The translations under genes and the position numbers were made by a program. From NCBI GenBank assembly GCA_031422295.1, contig JANOQM010000047.1, positions 1-64,000 on the forward strand: DNA of 64,000 bases, written 5' to 3'. Every line of letters begins with the position of its first letter. The stretch's first letter is position 1. This document shows positions 32,243 to 41,350 of the stretch, in pieces. The stretch comes from JANOMH01 sp031422295. Lineage in GTDB: Bacteria; Pseudomonadota; Alphaproteobacteria; Rhodobacterales; Rhodobacteraceae. The notes below the pieces were generated by a model. It did not search any database. It saw nothing but the letters and a program-made list of their open reading frames with translations, and was not told the origin of the DNA.

Positions 32243-34209
32243 TGTCAGTCAGTATTGAATTTGACGCAGCATCTGAAATACTTCTTGTTAAGGGTGCCGA
32301 CAACGCCCTTCTGCGCAATCCTCTTTTCGCGGCCTATCTTAGGCAAGCTGGCGCAACACTCGGAGCATCCGGCGATGTCCATCTTCCTACCTCGACGGAG
32401 GCCTTGACATCACGCTATCAGAGCCTTTCAAAAGTCTTTGATAGGATCGGCGTAAGCCTCAGTTCCAGTGGCCACGTCTCGGACGCACTCGAATTGGTGG
32501 AGGCGGAAGGACGACTCTTCGCCGAATTCTCGCGTCATGCCGACGATATTTGGCACGGACAGATAGAAACCGACGATTTCAGGAACTTTGTGTCAATTGT
32601 GGAGGCCGCTTGCCCGGGTCGGACCTTCTATCGCAAGCAACTGCTGTCAGCCTTTCATCTCGCGTTTTCTCAGCATGCCTGTAATTTCTCCGTGCCGGGT
32701 GCGGGAAAGACATCAATTGTGTATGCGGCCTATGCATATCTTAAGTCCCTCCCTCGGGGGGACGAAAAGGGTGTGGACCGCCTCTTGATCGTAGGCCCCC
32801 TATCCTCATTCAAGGCGTGGGAAGACGAATTCGAAGCAATATTCCTTCGTCGCGCCAATTCTAAGCGCATTAGCGGCGCATTGGCGACTGCGGAGCGAGC
32901 GGACCATCTGCGCGGCATCACGCCAGGGTCGAGAACGGTCGAGCTTACACTCACATCATATCCGACCATGGTAAACAACGAGGAAGATTTCGAGGTTCTG
33001 CTCCGTCGTGGTGGTCGGGTAATGATGGTTTTGGATGAGGCGCACTACGTAAAAGGCAACGACGGCCAGCAAGCTAACGCCGCTCTCAGACTGGCACCAC
33101 TGGCGCAGTCCCGCGTCGTTCTGACCGGCACACCTGCGCCTAACGGCTATGAGGATTTGGCAAACCTATTCAAGTTCCTATACCCGGTCCGAAATATTGT
33201 GGGGTTTCCAGCAGCGACCCTTCGCGCCATGACCGATGGGGCGATGCCATCCGCAATCGCTGAGCTGAAGGCCCGGATTCGACCATACTTCACACGCATC
33301 AGGAAGAGTGATCTCGGGCTTCCTGTCATGACCGAGCGACGGGTTCCTGTGGTAATGGGAGACATCCATGAGCGTATCTACCGCAACCTAGAGCGGAAGA
33401 TTGTTCCGCAGTTGCGTTACGAACTCGACCGCCCACAGGCGCCCGTGCGTGTTCGTGCACGGCTCATCCGGTTGCGACAGGCAAGCGTCAATCCGGAATT
33501 GCTGCTCAGACCGCTTGACGAAGATGGGGTGTTTGATACTGGCGGCACAGGCGATTTCACGATCAGTGAGCTTGAGGTGGCCGACCTGATCCGTTCGTTT
33601 GATTCGACTCGTGATTTAGCGCGCCTCGAAACTTGCCGCGAGCTGGTAAACGGAGTCCTGCGCGACCAAGGGAAAGTCCTTATCTGGTCCTACTTCCTTG
33701 GGAACCTTGAACGGCTGCGCCAATCCTTCGCGAGCAGCGCCCCGTTCGTCGAGGTCTTAACAGGTGCTACCCCTGTCGCGTCTGGAGAGACCGACGAGGA
33801 ACCTGCAGAAGGCACGCGAGAAGCGATCATAGATGGTTTTCATAGAACAAACGGGCCAGCCATCCTAATTGCAAATCCACAAGCGGTCGGAGAATCGATC
33901 TCGCTACACAAGGCGTGTCAATCGGCCATATATTTTGACCGTGACTTTAACGCGGGTCGATACATCCAGTCCAAGGATCGTATACACCGGTACAACCCAT
34001 CAGGCGGCTTGCCCGTGACGTACTACTATCTCGTCGCAGGAGGCACAGTAGATGACGACATCAATGCCCGTTTGATTGTTAAGGAGCAACGCCTCTCGGA
34101 TCTTGTCGATTCTGACGACATTCCCTTGCTAACTGCCATGGGTGACACTGAAAGCACTCACGATATTCGCGCGATCCTAGATGCATATGAACTTCGCAAG
34201 ACCCGCTGA
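32242..34209 (+). CDS. SNF2-like superfamily 2 helicase/translocase
   Basis: This 655-residue protein has an N-terminal accessory region (about 1-145), then motif I NFSVPGAGKTSIVYAAY (Walker A), motif II VLDEAHYVKG (DEAH), motif III LTGTPAPNGYEDL, and in the second RecA lobe motifs V/VI around ESISLHKACQSAIYFDRDF and QSKDRIHRYNP. The pattern is that of SNF2-type ATPases used to translocate along DNA in restriction and related systems. The ATG at 32242 overlaps the previous stop, and the next gene begins 28 bases before this one ends. No nuclease motif is seen within it; the partner at 34181 supplies one. Confidence 0.9.
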   Translation: MSVSIEFDAASEILLVKGADNALLRNPLFAAYLRQAGATLGASGDVHLPTSTEALTSRYQSLSKVFDRIGVSLSSSGHVSDALELVEAEGRLFAEFSRHADDIWHGQIETDDFRNFVSIVEAACPGRTFYRKQLLSAFHLAFSQHACNFSVPGAGKTSIVYAAYAYLKSLPRGDEKGVDRLLIVGPLSSFKAWEDEFEAIFLRRANSKRISGALATAERADHLRGITPGSRTVELTLTSYPTMVNNEEDFEVLLRRGGRVMMVLDEAHYVKGNDGQQANAALRLAPLAQSRVVLTGTPAPNGYEDLANLFKFLYPVRNIVGFPAATLRAMTDGAMPSAIAELKARIRPYFTRIRKSDLGLPVMTERRVPVVMGDIHERIYRNLERKIVPQLRYELDRPQAPVRVRARLIRLRQASVNPELLLRPLDEDGVFDTGGTGDFTISELEVADLIRSFDSTRDLARLETCRELVNGVLRDQGKVLIWSYFLGNLERLRQSFASSAPFVEVLTGATPVASGETDEEPAEGTREAIIDGFHRTNGPAILIANPQAVGESISLHKACQSAIYFDRDFNAGRYIQSKDRIHRYNPSGGLPVTYYYLVAGGTVDDDINARLIVKEQRLSDLVDSDDIPLLTAMGDTESTHDIRAILDAYELRKTR

Positions 34210-35140
34210 TGGCTTGCTCACCGCGAGGCATACCCTCGCCCTGCTCGGTCTTATCAGGCAACGAGTGGAGGGTTGCACCGAGGGGCGCGCGCTCTCAGAT
34301 TTGATCGCTGTCACCTCAGCTTCGCGATCAAGGGCGCGTAATACCATGACGCTGCTGCTTCGGTTTGGTTTGCTGAAATCGGTTGACCGGACACTTACTG
34401 TTGTGGACATTCCGGAGGAGACATTTTTCTCCAGTGTCGCATCGGCCACCGCTGAATTGCTAGCTGAACAGATAGAAGTCATTGGTCCCCGATGCCTCCA
34501 AGCTCGTGGCGAAGACGGCGTTTGGTTAGACTCCCGCCTGATGCCGGGCTGGGAGTATGGCCTGCCACTCTGGTTACTTGAATTCGAAGTCGCGACACGT
34601 CTTAGCATCAAGCAACGCTACTGGAGGATCACGCCTCACCACAATGACATCTTCCTACGCGCTGCCCGCGCCGCCAATCGCGAGGCAGTTCGCCATCCGA
34701 TAACATTGGCGCAGCTCGAGGCAAAGCTTGCGGCCCAAGCTGAGCACGGTCTGGAGGCGGAGCTTTGGGTGCTCGCCTATGAGCAACGTCGACTTGCCGC
34801 TCATCCTCTCTTGGATCAGGTCCGGCGAGTTTCGGAGGAGAATGTGGCCGCCGGATACGATATCGCTTCTTTCTCCGGAGAGACGGTTCTCCATCATGAC
34901 TTGCACATCGAAGTGAAATCGTTCGGCAACGTTAAGCGGTTCTTCTGGACTCGCAATGAGATTGATATTGCGGCAACAATCGGAGAGTCCTACGCGCTCT
35001 ATCTTGTGGACCGTAGACGTCTTGCCGAAGCAGACTATCTGCCGGAAATTATTCCTGGCCCCTACACAGCGTTATTTCTCTCAAAGCCACCCGGCTGGGA
35101 AATTTCTCCGACCACTTTTGAATGCGTTGCCTCTGACTGA
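34181..35140 (+). CDS. DUF3883-type PD-(D/E)xK nuclease
   Basis: This 319-residue protein has an N-terminal helix-rich region with a winged-helix-like segment (about 10-75) and a C-terminal DUF3883/NOV_C-like domain (about 185-315). Visible elements are EAELWVLAYEQRRL, AGYDIASFSGE, HDLHIEVKSFG (the D...ExK catalytic core) and NEIDIAATIGESYALYLV. This is the expected restriction-endonuclease fold. The gene overlaps the SNF2-like gene by 29 bases, indicating coupled translation and a shared complex. It is convergent with the cytosine methyltransferase, 106 bases apart. I infer that it is the DNA-cutting subunit. Confidence 0.82.
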   Translation: MHMNFARPADGLLTARHTLALLGLIRQRVEGCTEGRALSDLIAVTSASRSRARNTMTLLLRFGLLKSVDRTLTVVDIPEETFFSSVASATAELLAEQIEVIGPRCLQARGEDGVWLDSRLMPGWEYGLPLWLLEFEVATRLSIKQRYWRITPHHNDIFLRAARAANREAVRHPITLAQLEAKLAAQAEHGLEAELWVLAYEQRRLAAHPLLDQVRRVSEENVAAGYDIASFSGETVLHHDLHIEVKSFGNVKRFFWTRNEIDIAATIGESYALYLVDRRRLAEADYLPEIIPGPYTALFLSKPPGWEISPTTFECVASD

Positions 35141-35246
35141 GTGAACGGCAACGTCGGTATTCAGGCTTTGAGCGGAATTATCCGACATGCGCTAGAAGTT
35201 TTCACTTCTTTGCGCGGCAATTGGTTGGTTGGGCACCAGCATGTGC

Positions 35247-36920
35247 TCAAAAACCACGATCCAAAGGTGCGGTTGTGGCGGTTTGCCGTCGGCGATGATC
35301 GCGAGTTGGAGCTCCAACATGCTTGGCAAGCTCTATGTTAGCCAATGACCCAACAAGCAAACCCGCCAAGATCAACGGCGCGTTGCGTAACAACTTCCCT
35401 ATCCCCTGCAAGTCCAAAGAATTCTCGCCAAAGGTTCGCCCAACGGCCCCCGCGATGGCCGCTTGCGCTTGCGCCTCATTCGACGCCAACTCCGTTCTCA
35501 CAAAATTCCCTACCTCAGCCAGTTCGTCCAAGAGCATGAACGCGCGTGTCTCGCCAGGTCCACGATGGCTCCAAAGCTTCTGCATGTTGTCGATATCGGC
35601 ATTTCGGATAAAGGTAGCGAGGCGTGTAAGCGGTGCGGAAATTGCTTCTTTGATCGCAAATGGCAACTCGGCGTAAACAGCATCATACTGTTTCTCGTCG
35701 AGCGGAAGAGTACGGATCGACTTTGATGTGCCGAACCAGAAGGCCACAATCCAGTCAGTGCATTGGCTCGACACCAAGTTACCCAATTCAAACCTAACGC
35801 CGCTTTTCAACCTAAGACTTGTTATCGCGAAGCGGAAGTTGCGGTTGTAAGGATAGGTCGCGCCCGGCTTGTCTGGAACGGTTTTCGGGGGGGGGGGGAT
35901 AGGTGATGCAAGGCCCAAGGCTGCCGACGCCAGCGTCAGCAAGTCCTCGGGCTTGCGCCCAATGAAGGTTTGGGCAACGAGGAACGAGAATGCGGGTGGG
36001 ATGGCATTGCCGACCATACGCAGCTTCTGCGAGTAGCTTCTCCCATAAAACTGAAATGTGATCGGAAAGCCTTGGAGACAAGCCCGCTCCCTCACGGTGA
36101 GCCGTCTAAACGTTTGGGCCACGTCTGGGCATTCAATGATAATGCTCTCGCGAGAGACCCGCGTGCATGTGGCCGTAATAGTACGAACACTTCGTTCCAA
36201 CGGGTCCGGGAAAGGCATCGAATTGTAGACCGGGTGTGTTACCTTTGCAGCTCTGTTGATACGGACCTCTTCAAGATTTAACGCTGCTTCAGCGTCATGA
36301 TCGATAAGGTCTTTATGAGGAATTTTATGGCCATATAGCGGATCGATCACGGGATCGGCTGCCAACGCGGCTACAACCTCACCAAGGGTTGGTCGCGGCG
36401 TCCTCTCAGAATAAGCCTTCAATAGGGAAAAGTCGAAGTTCCCGGCAACGCACCTCCGACGACGCTGGGGGACGCCGAAATCCTCCATGCTTACTATATG
36501 AGGTTCGAGCCCAAGATGGCTGAATTTGTGAAGCCGACCACCTTCTGCCAACTCTTCCCTGATGATCTGTGCCACACGCGGCACGTTCTCCATCGCCCAT
36601 GCCTTTGGACGCAGGTAATCGACAACGCTCAGAAAGCGGATGATATCTTCAAGACCGTCGTCAATATTCCCACTCCCCCCGCGATTTGAGAACGAGAATT
36701 GTGTGCATGGCGGACTGCCGACGACGATGTCGATGTTCTTTGGAAGCTCCGCGAATGTCAGCCGCCTGATATCGACTGTCTGGGCTTGGTGATGGTTATT
36801 CTTGAAGTTCGTTTCATTTGCAGGCCCCCATAGCTCATACGATGCCACGACATCGATGCCAGCGAGTCGAAGTCCGAGCGCCCATCCACCAACACCTGAA
36901 TAGAGATCAATAGCTCGCAT
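35247..36920 (-). CDS. C5-cytosine DNA methyltransferase with an extra C-terminal domain
   Basis: This 557-residue Dcm-type enzyme shows motif I AIDLYSGVGGWALGLRLAG, motif IV GSPPCTQFSFSNRGG (catalytic Cys), motif VI AMENVPR, motif VIII QRRRRCVAG, then a short recognition region, motif IX TVRERACLQGFP and motif X MVGNAIPPAFSFLVA. The catalytic part ends near residue 330. After a PIPPPPKT linker comes a roughly 200-residue domain I do not recognise. The ATG at 36920 has GGTGAAGG before it and precedes motif I by two residues; a longer frame to 37010 is not needed. The linker is encoded by twelve consecutive C bases (35887-35898). Confidence 0.92.
   Translation of the reverse strand: MRAIDLYSGVGGWALGLRLAGIDVVASYELWGPANETNFKNNHHQAQTVDIRRLTFAELPKNIDIVVGSPPCTQFSFSNRGGSGNIDDGLEDIIRFLSVVDYLRPKAWAMENVPRVAQIIREELAEGGRLHKFSHLGLEPHIVSMEDFGVPQRRRRCVAGNFDFSLLKAYSERTPRPTLGEVVAALAADPVIDPLYGHKIPHKDLIDHDAEAALNLEEVRINRAAKVTHPVYNSMPFPDPLERSVRTITATCTRVSRESIIIECPDVAQTFRRLTVRERACLQGFPITFQFYGRSYSQKLRMVGNAIPPAFSFLVAQTFIGRKPEDLLTLASAALGLASPIPPPPKTVPDKPGATYPYNRNFRFAITSLRLKSGVRFELGNLVSSQCTDWIVAFWFGTSKSIRTLPLDEKQYDAVYAELPFAIKEAISAPLTRLATFIRNADIDNMQKLWSHRGPGETRAFMLLDELAEVGNFVRTELASNEAQAQAAIAGAVGRTFGENSLDLQGIGKLLRNAPLILAGLLVGSLANIELAKHVGAPTRDHRRRQTATTAPLDRGF
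35887..35898 (-). repeat. C12 homopolymer inside the methyltransferase gene
   Basis: Twelve consecutive G on the plus strand (C on the coding strand) encode the PPPP linker between the methyltransferase and its extra domain. A run this long is prone to slippage; loss or gain of one base would cut off the C-terminal domain while leaving all methylation motifs intact. Confidence 0.9.
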
Positions 36921-37050
36921 ATTTAGACCTTCACCATACTGGATGTGCGCAAGAACAGAATCCTGCACACATGATCCTATTCTGTTCGGGACCACAAGAT
37001 CTAGTGACACATTTGGTTCAATTTTCTTGAGGCAGAAAGGCGTGGCTGGA

Positions 37051-37108
37051 GCGCAAGTGCTTCGGCACCGTATCGCATTGACCGAAGCTTCGATACCGTG
37101 CGCGCAAG
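37051..37108. promoter_or_regulatory. nested dyad symmetries upstream of the methyltransferase
   Basis: Overlapping inverted repeats are present. GCTTCGG (37059-37065) pairs with CCGAAGC (37082-37088), and GCACCGTATCG (37065-37075) pairs, with one mismatch, with CGATACCGTGC (37091-37101). The 7-mer GCGCAAG occurs at both ends (37051 and 37102). This could be an operator for the methyltransferase or an element boundary. The surrounding gap 36921-37447 has no gene I can support. Confidence 0.4.
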
Positions 37109-37447
37109 CATTGAGCTCAGTTTCGCCTTGTTAGGCAGTTGAATCTGGAGGCCAAATCCACACTACTCTACGATGGCAAGATAAAGCGAGAGTCCTCGCT
37201 GTTGGAACGTGGTTCCAAGTGTTTGTCTGCACATTGTTTTTTGGCACCCAGCTTGCCAGTCCGTGAGGTGCATAGGTGGCGAGATGGCAATTTCTCGCTT
37301 GTTTTCAATGCTCCCAGTGGCACCCTGCGCGAGGTGCAGCGAATGCAGAACCGCCGTTTGCAGCCGTTCGCCAGTATTTGCGCGATGCAGCCCGACGCCA
37401 GATATTGCGCCCTTGCATCCCTGATTTCGACCCCTGATCGTCGCGTC

Positions 37448-39544
37448 ATGAAGATCGACGAGACAGAGTTCCGCATCCGGCCCGGCAAGGTCCGCGACAG
37501 GGGCCGACAGGCGGCTCATGCGCCTCGCCCTGTCCGGGCGCGACCCAGAACCTTTGTCGGCGAAGTACAGCAGGCGATCCGCCGGGCGGGCGGCAATCCC
37601 AACCGACTGGCCGGGACGGAGAAGGGAAGTGGGCGGTGCAACGCGCGGGGTCGGGGCGCGCAGGTTGCGGCCGGGTTGAAGGGCCGGAACGGGTGGAGCC
37701 GGGACGCGGGCGGTGTTCGAACCCGTGCGCGGCGGGTGGCGGTGAAGGCGCGGATCGTGAAGCTCAACCCGCAGCGGGGCGCGGCACGCGGACGCCAGTT
37801 CGCCAGCGGACAGGCGGTAGACGCCCATCTGCGCTATCTGGAACGCGATGGCGTCACCCGCGATGACGAGAAGGGCCAGGTTTACTCTGCCGACCGTGAC
37901 GTGGCAGATGGTCCCGCCTTTCTCGACCGAGGCCGAGAGGATCGCCACCAGTTCCGCTTCATCGTGTCTGCCGAGGAGGGCGTGGAACTGTCCGACCTGC
38001 GCCAGACAACGCGCGACCTGATGACCCGGATGGAAGCCGACCTTTGCACCAAGCTCGACTGGATTGCGGTCGATCACCACAACACCGGACATCCCCACAC
38101 CCATATCCTGCTGCGCGGCGTGACCGACGACGGCAAGATGCTCAACATCGCCGGGGACTATATCGCCCATAGCATCCGCGAACGGGCGAGCGAGATCGTC
38201 ACGCTGGAGCTGGGCCGCCAGACCGAGCAGGACGTCAGCCGCCAGCTTGCCCGCGAGGTCGACGCCGAACGCTTCACCCGGCTCGACCGCATGCTGATCG
38301 CCGAACAGGATGCCAACAACGAATTCGCCGACCTGCGCCCGGACAATGACATGCGCGAGACCTTCCGCCAGAACCGTGCGCTGCTGATCGCCCGTGCCCG
38401 CGTGCTAGAACGCATGGGCCTCGCGACCGAACAGACGCCGGGCATATGGACCATCTCGCCCCGCGCCGAGCCCGTGCTGCGCGACCTTGGCACGCGCGGC
38501 GACATCATCAAGACGATGCACGAGGCGCTGGAGCGGGACGGGGTCGCCGGGCACCGGCAGCTTTCCAGCTATGCATTGCACGGAACCAGCCCAGCCGACC
38601 AGATCGTCGGGCGCGTCGTCGCCAAGGAATTGGGCAGCGACGAGCTGGGCGAACGCATCGCCCTGACCATCGATGGCATTGACGGGCGCGTTCATCATGT
38701 CCAGGTTCCGTCGGCCAGGGTCGATAACATCCGGCGCGGCAGCATCGTCGCGGTTGAACCACCGCCAAGCAGTCCACGCGCCGCCGACCGCAACATCCTT
38801 GCCGCGACCGACGCGCGGGGCATCTACAGCCCGACGGCGATGCGTGAACTGGTGTGTGCGCGGCTCGGCCACGTCGACCCCGACGATTATGTCCGCAGCC
38901 ATGTGAGGCGGCTGGAGACGCTACGCCGTGCCGGGATTGTCGAGCGTATCGATGCCGAACGCTGGACTGTTCCCGCCGACCTGCCCGAACGGGGCCTCGC
39001 CCATGACCGCCAGCGGTTCGGCACCAGCCTGCGTATCGACGAGTTGTCGCACCTTTCGCTCGACCGGCAGGTGCATCATGAGGGCGCGACATGGCTGGAC
39101 AGAACCATGCTCGACGGCGGGCGTGAGACCCTGCCGCATACCGGCTTCGGCGGTGACATGCGCGCTGCCTGGGAAAGCCGCAGGCGGGCGCTCGCCGAGA
39201 TGGGCTATGTCCGCGACCTCGGCGGCGGCGAGTTCCGCGCGCCGAGGGATGTGATTGCCAAGCTCGAGTCCGCCGAGATCAATCGCGCCGGAAGGAAGTT
39301 TGCCGCCGGGCGCGGGCTTGACTGGCGACCGGCGGTGACGGGCGAGGCGGTATCAGGCACGCTTGTCGGCCAGGCACAGCTCGCAAGCGGGCGGTTTGCC
39401 ATGATTGAAGATGGTCTGGGTTTCAGCCTCGTTCCCTGGAACAATGTGCTGGAGAAACGGCTTGGCCGGACTATTTCCGGCATCCCCTTGCCCGGCGGCG
39501 GTTTCAACTGGTCGTTTGGCCGAAACCTCGGACTAGGGCGTTAA
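37448..39544 (+). CDS. DUF3363/VirD2-like relaxase
   Basis: This 698-residue conjugative-element relaxase has a basic N-terminus (MKIDETEFRIRPGKVRDRG), the GQAVDAHLRYLERDGV segment and a metal-binding histidine cluster DHHNTGHPHTHILLRG. Its tail is typical of DUF3363 proteins (FAMIEDGLGFSLVPW, LGRTISG). It would nick the transfer origin and lead the strand. The ATG at 37448 is chosen because the characteristic N-terminus begins there; the frame upstream looks non-coding. No coupling protein or mating-pair genes are nearby, so the element is at most mobilizable. GC is high and the codon use unlike the preceding defence genes, suggesting a different donor, perhaps a sphingomonad-like one. Confidence 0.88.
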   Translation: MKIDETEFRIRPGKVRDRGRQAAHAPRPVRARPRTFVGEVQQAIRRAGGNPNRLAGTEKGSGRCNARGRGAQVAAGLKGRNGWSRDAGGVRTRARRVAVKARIVKLNPQRGAARGRQFASGQAVDAHLRYLERDGVTRDDEKGQVYSADRDVADGPAFLDRGREDRHQFRFIVSAEEGVELSDLRQTTRDLMTRMEADLCTKLDWIAVDHHNTGHPHTHILLRGVTDDGKMLNIAGDYIAHSIRERASEIVTLELGRQTEQDVSRQLAREVDAERFTRLDRMLIAEQDANNEFADLRPDNDMRETFRQNRALLIARARVLERMGLATEQTPGIWTISPRAEPVLRDLGTRGDIIKTMHEALERDGVAGHRQLSSYALHGTSPADQIVGRVVAKELGSDELGERIALTIDGIDGRVHHVQVPSARVDNIRRGSIVAVEPPPSSPRAADRNILAATDARGIYSPTAMRELVCARLGHVDPDDYVRSHVRRLETLRRAGIVERIDAERWTVPADLPERGLAHDRQRFGTSLRIDELSHLSLDRQVHHEGATWLDRTMLDGGRETLPHTGFGGDMRAAWESRRRALAEMGYVRDLGGGEFRAPRDVIAKLESAEINRAGRKFAAGRGLDWRPAVTGEAVSGTLVGQAQLASGRFAMIEDGLGFSLVPWNNVLEKRLGRTISGIPLPGGGFNWSFGRNLGLGR

Positions 39545-39559
39545 GCCGCAATAGACTGA

Positions 39560-39891
39560 TCGGATTCGGCGCTTTCGCCTCGACCAAGTAGCAGAGGTCA
39601 CCCAGCGCGCGGTGGGCGGCAATCGCTGCGCCGACGCTGGCGGTCAGAGTGTCGAAGGCGACGTCACGGGCCGAGCGCTGCGCGACCGCTTCGATCTCGG
39701 CCCGGTGCTGAAAGTGATATGGCAGCGGCGACAGAGTGACCTCCGGCTCCCCCGGATCACCGTCGCGAGGGATCAGCAGGCCCACAGCGGGCCCGCGTTC
39801 GGGCAGGACGTCATCCGCGTAGGGCGGTGGTGGACAGCGCCGAGAGCCGCGCATGCAGCGCGGCGAGGATGGTTTCGCGGGGGGTGGGCAT
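39560..39891 (-). pseudogene. phage tail-associated protein remnant (frameshifted)
   Basis: From an ATG at 39891 the minus strand reads MPTPRETILAALHARLSAL, then shifts frame near 39815. It continues as DVLPERGPAVGLLIPRDGDP, then a middle block with EVTLSPLPYHFQHRAEIE and DVAFDTLTASVGAAIAAHRA, and ends near VEAKAP. I recognise this order from small prophage proteins (often labelled acyl-CoA transferase) next to tail genes. One extra base breaks the frame, and the C-terminus is replaced by unrelated sequence at the relaxase end. Confidence 0.6.
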
Positions 39892-40077
39892 TGGTTTAGT
39901 CCAAAGATCTATGGTAGCTGGACGTCGTGCTACGTTGCTTGGGCCAACTGGAGCCATCTTCAGCTTCTACGAACAGTCACCAGGGTCACTCTCTTGCTGC
40001 CAAGGTCATTTTCGGACTATGTGGGAGAGCCTGTACTCGGTAATGGCTGCATCTTTCTTGGTTAGGGATCGGAAGAA

Positions 40078-41040
40078 ATGTCCGAAATTTTTGATAATGC
40101 GGTCACTTCGATAACACTCGGCATTGAGGATTTTCGGACTGGTACGGACAAAAGGATGTTGAGTGCCGCGCGAAATTATTACGCAGGGCTCTTGTTGTTG
40201 GCGAAGGAATGCTTGCTTCGCGCTGCGCCTGCTGCCGACGCTATGGATGTGATTGGCGCAAAGTTTAGGCCAAAACCTGACGGCGCAGGTGGAGTTGTCC
40301 ACGAAGTTCAAGGTTACACGACGATTGATTTGGACCAACTGAAAACTCGGTTCAAGGACTTTGGACTGCCTTGGCCGAACGCAGACATCAACAAACTGCA
40401 GCGGTTCAGAAACGATCTTGAACATTACCATCTAAAGGAGCCTGCAAGTGCCCTCGGCGAAGCAATAGCATCGTCATTTCCAATGGTCGTGGATTTCTGC
40501 GCCATCATTGAAGAAGATTCGCAACTTGTTCTTGCCGACGTTTGGGGTACGATCCTTGAACAGAGGGAAGCTTTTGAGAAAGTCCAGAAGCGTTGCCTTG
40601 CCAGCCTCGAAGGCGTCAATTGGCCCGCAGGGGTGTCGCGGCTGGATCGTATGGTATGTCCGAGTTGCGGGTCATCTCTTCTTGGCCAGTGTGATCCTGC
40701 GAACATGGACCACGAGCATGCTATTGGCAGATGCTTTCAATGCGGCGAGGAGGTCGACTTCGAGAGGTTCATGGAAATGGTCGTTGCCGCCGCTTTCGAA
40801 ATTGACGCCTACATAATGGCGAAAGAGGGCTTGAATTCGCCGATTGCAGATTGTCCAGAATGCGGGGCATCTGCCTATGTAGAAGACGGCGAGGTCAGCA
40901 TTTGCTTCGTCTGCGGCGAGAGCGTCGCAGGGGAATGTGTGAGGTGCAGCGCAACGATTGACGTTAACGAGTATAACTCTGACCATCCCGAACTTTGCAG
41001 CTATTGCGCGCACATGTACGAAAAGGTCATGAGAGAGTGA
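40078..41040 (+). CDS. HEPN-like and zinc-ribbon protein of unknown function
   Basis: This 320-residue protein has an N-terminal helical half (about 1-170) carrying FRNDLEHYH, which matches the RNxxxH signature of HEPN domains, and the related RNYYAGLLLLAKECLLR helix. The C-terminal half has repeated zinc-ribbon CxxC knuckles: CPSCG and CFQCGE, CPECGA and CFVCGES, then CVRC and CSYC. The combination suggests an RNA-targeting or toxin-like protein. Lower GC than its neighbours and a position between relaxase and toxin-antitoxin genes fit an accessory cargo gene. The ATG at 40078 follows GGAAGA. The function is inferred, not shown. Confidence 0.75.
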   Translation: MSEIFDNAVTSITLGIEDFRTGTDKRMLSAARNYYAGLLLLAKECLLRAAPAADAMDVIGAKFRPKPDGAGGVVHEVQGYTTIDLDQLKTRFKDFGLPWPNADINKLQRFRNDLEHYHLKEPASALGEAIASSFPMVVDFCAIIEEDSQLVLADVWGTILEQREAFEKVQKRCLASLEGVNWPAGVSRLDRMVCPSCGSSLLGQCDPANMDHEHAIGRCFQCGEEVDFERFMEMVVAAAFEIDAYIMAKEGLNSPIADCPECGASAYVEDGEVSICFVCGESVAGECVRCSATIDVNEYNSDHPELCSYCAHMYEKVMRE

Positions 41041-41049
41041 CCCGGTACC

Positions 41050-41290
41050 TTTAGGCCTCTGGGAACGTACCGCAGCTGTTGGCGGAACCCTCCATCCGCC
41101 CAGTTCGCCACGATCAGCCCCGGCACCGCGTCAGCCGTCCGCTCGGCATCCCGCATGAGGTCCAGCCGTTTCGGAAGCTTGACCCGCGGCACCAGCAGGA
41201 AGATCGGCGCGGAGACCGGACCCGCATTATGGCGTTCGTACTCTTTCGTCCAACTTTGGCAATCCGCCGAGGCGGTTCGAGTTGGCGCAT
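41050..41290 (-). pseudogene. unassigned coding remnant
   Basis: The minus strand reads SWTKEYERHNAGPVSAPIFLLVPR followed by KLPKRLDLMRDAERTADAVP and GLIVANWADGG, without a proper start. The composition looks genuinely coding and phage-like. It probably belongs to the same debris as 39560-39891. No function is assignable. The plus strand of this 310-base gap contains only the promoter region of the following antitoxin gene. Confidence 0.35.
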
Positions 41291-41350
41291 CACCGCCACC
41301 TTGATTTGTGCACCTTTTTGACGTACATATCTTGCATCAAGGAGCACACC

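Noticed and set aside
30914..36920. DISARM system
   Set aside because: It shares a SNF2-like protein and a C5 methylase with DISARM, but I see no drmB (DUF1998) or drmC (phospholipase D) gene, and the nuclease and ParB-like partners do not fit.
37139..37447. Upstream extension of the relaxase frame
   Set aside because: The 103 extra codons have no relaxase-like sequence; the typical N-terminus begins at the ATG at 37448.
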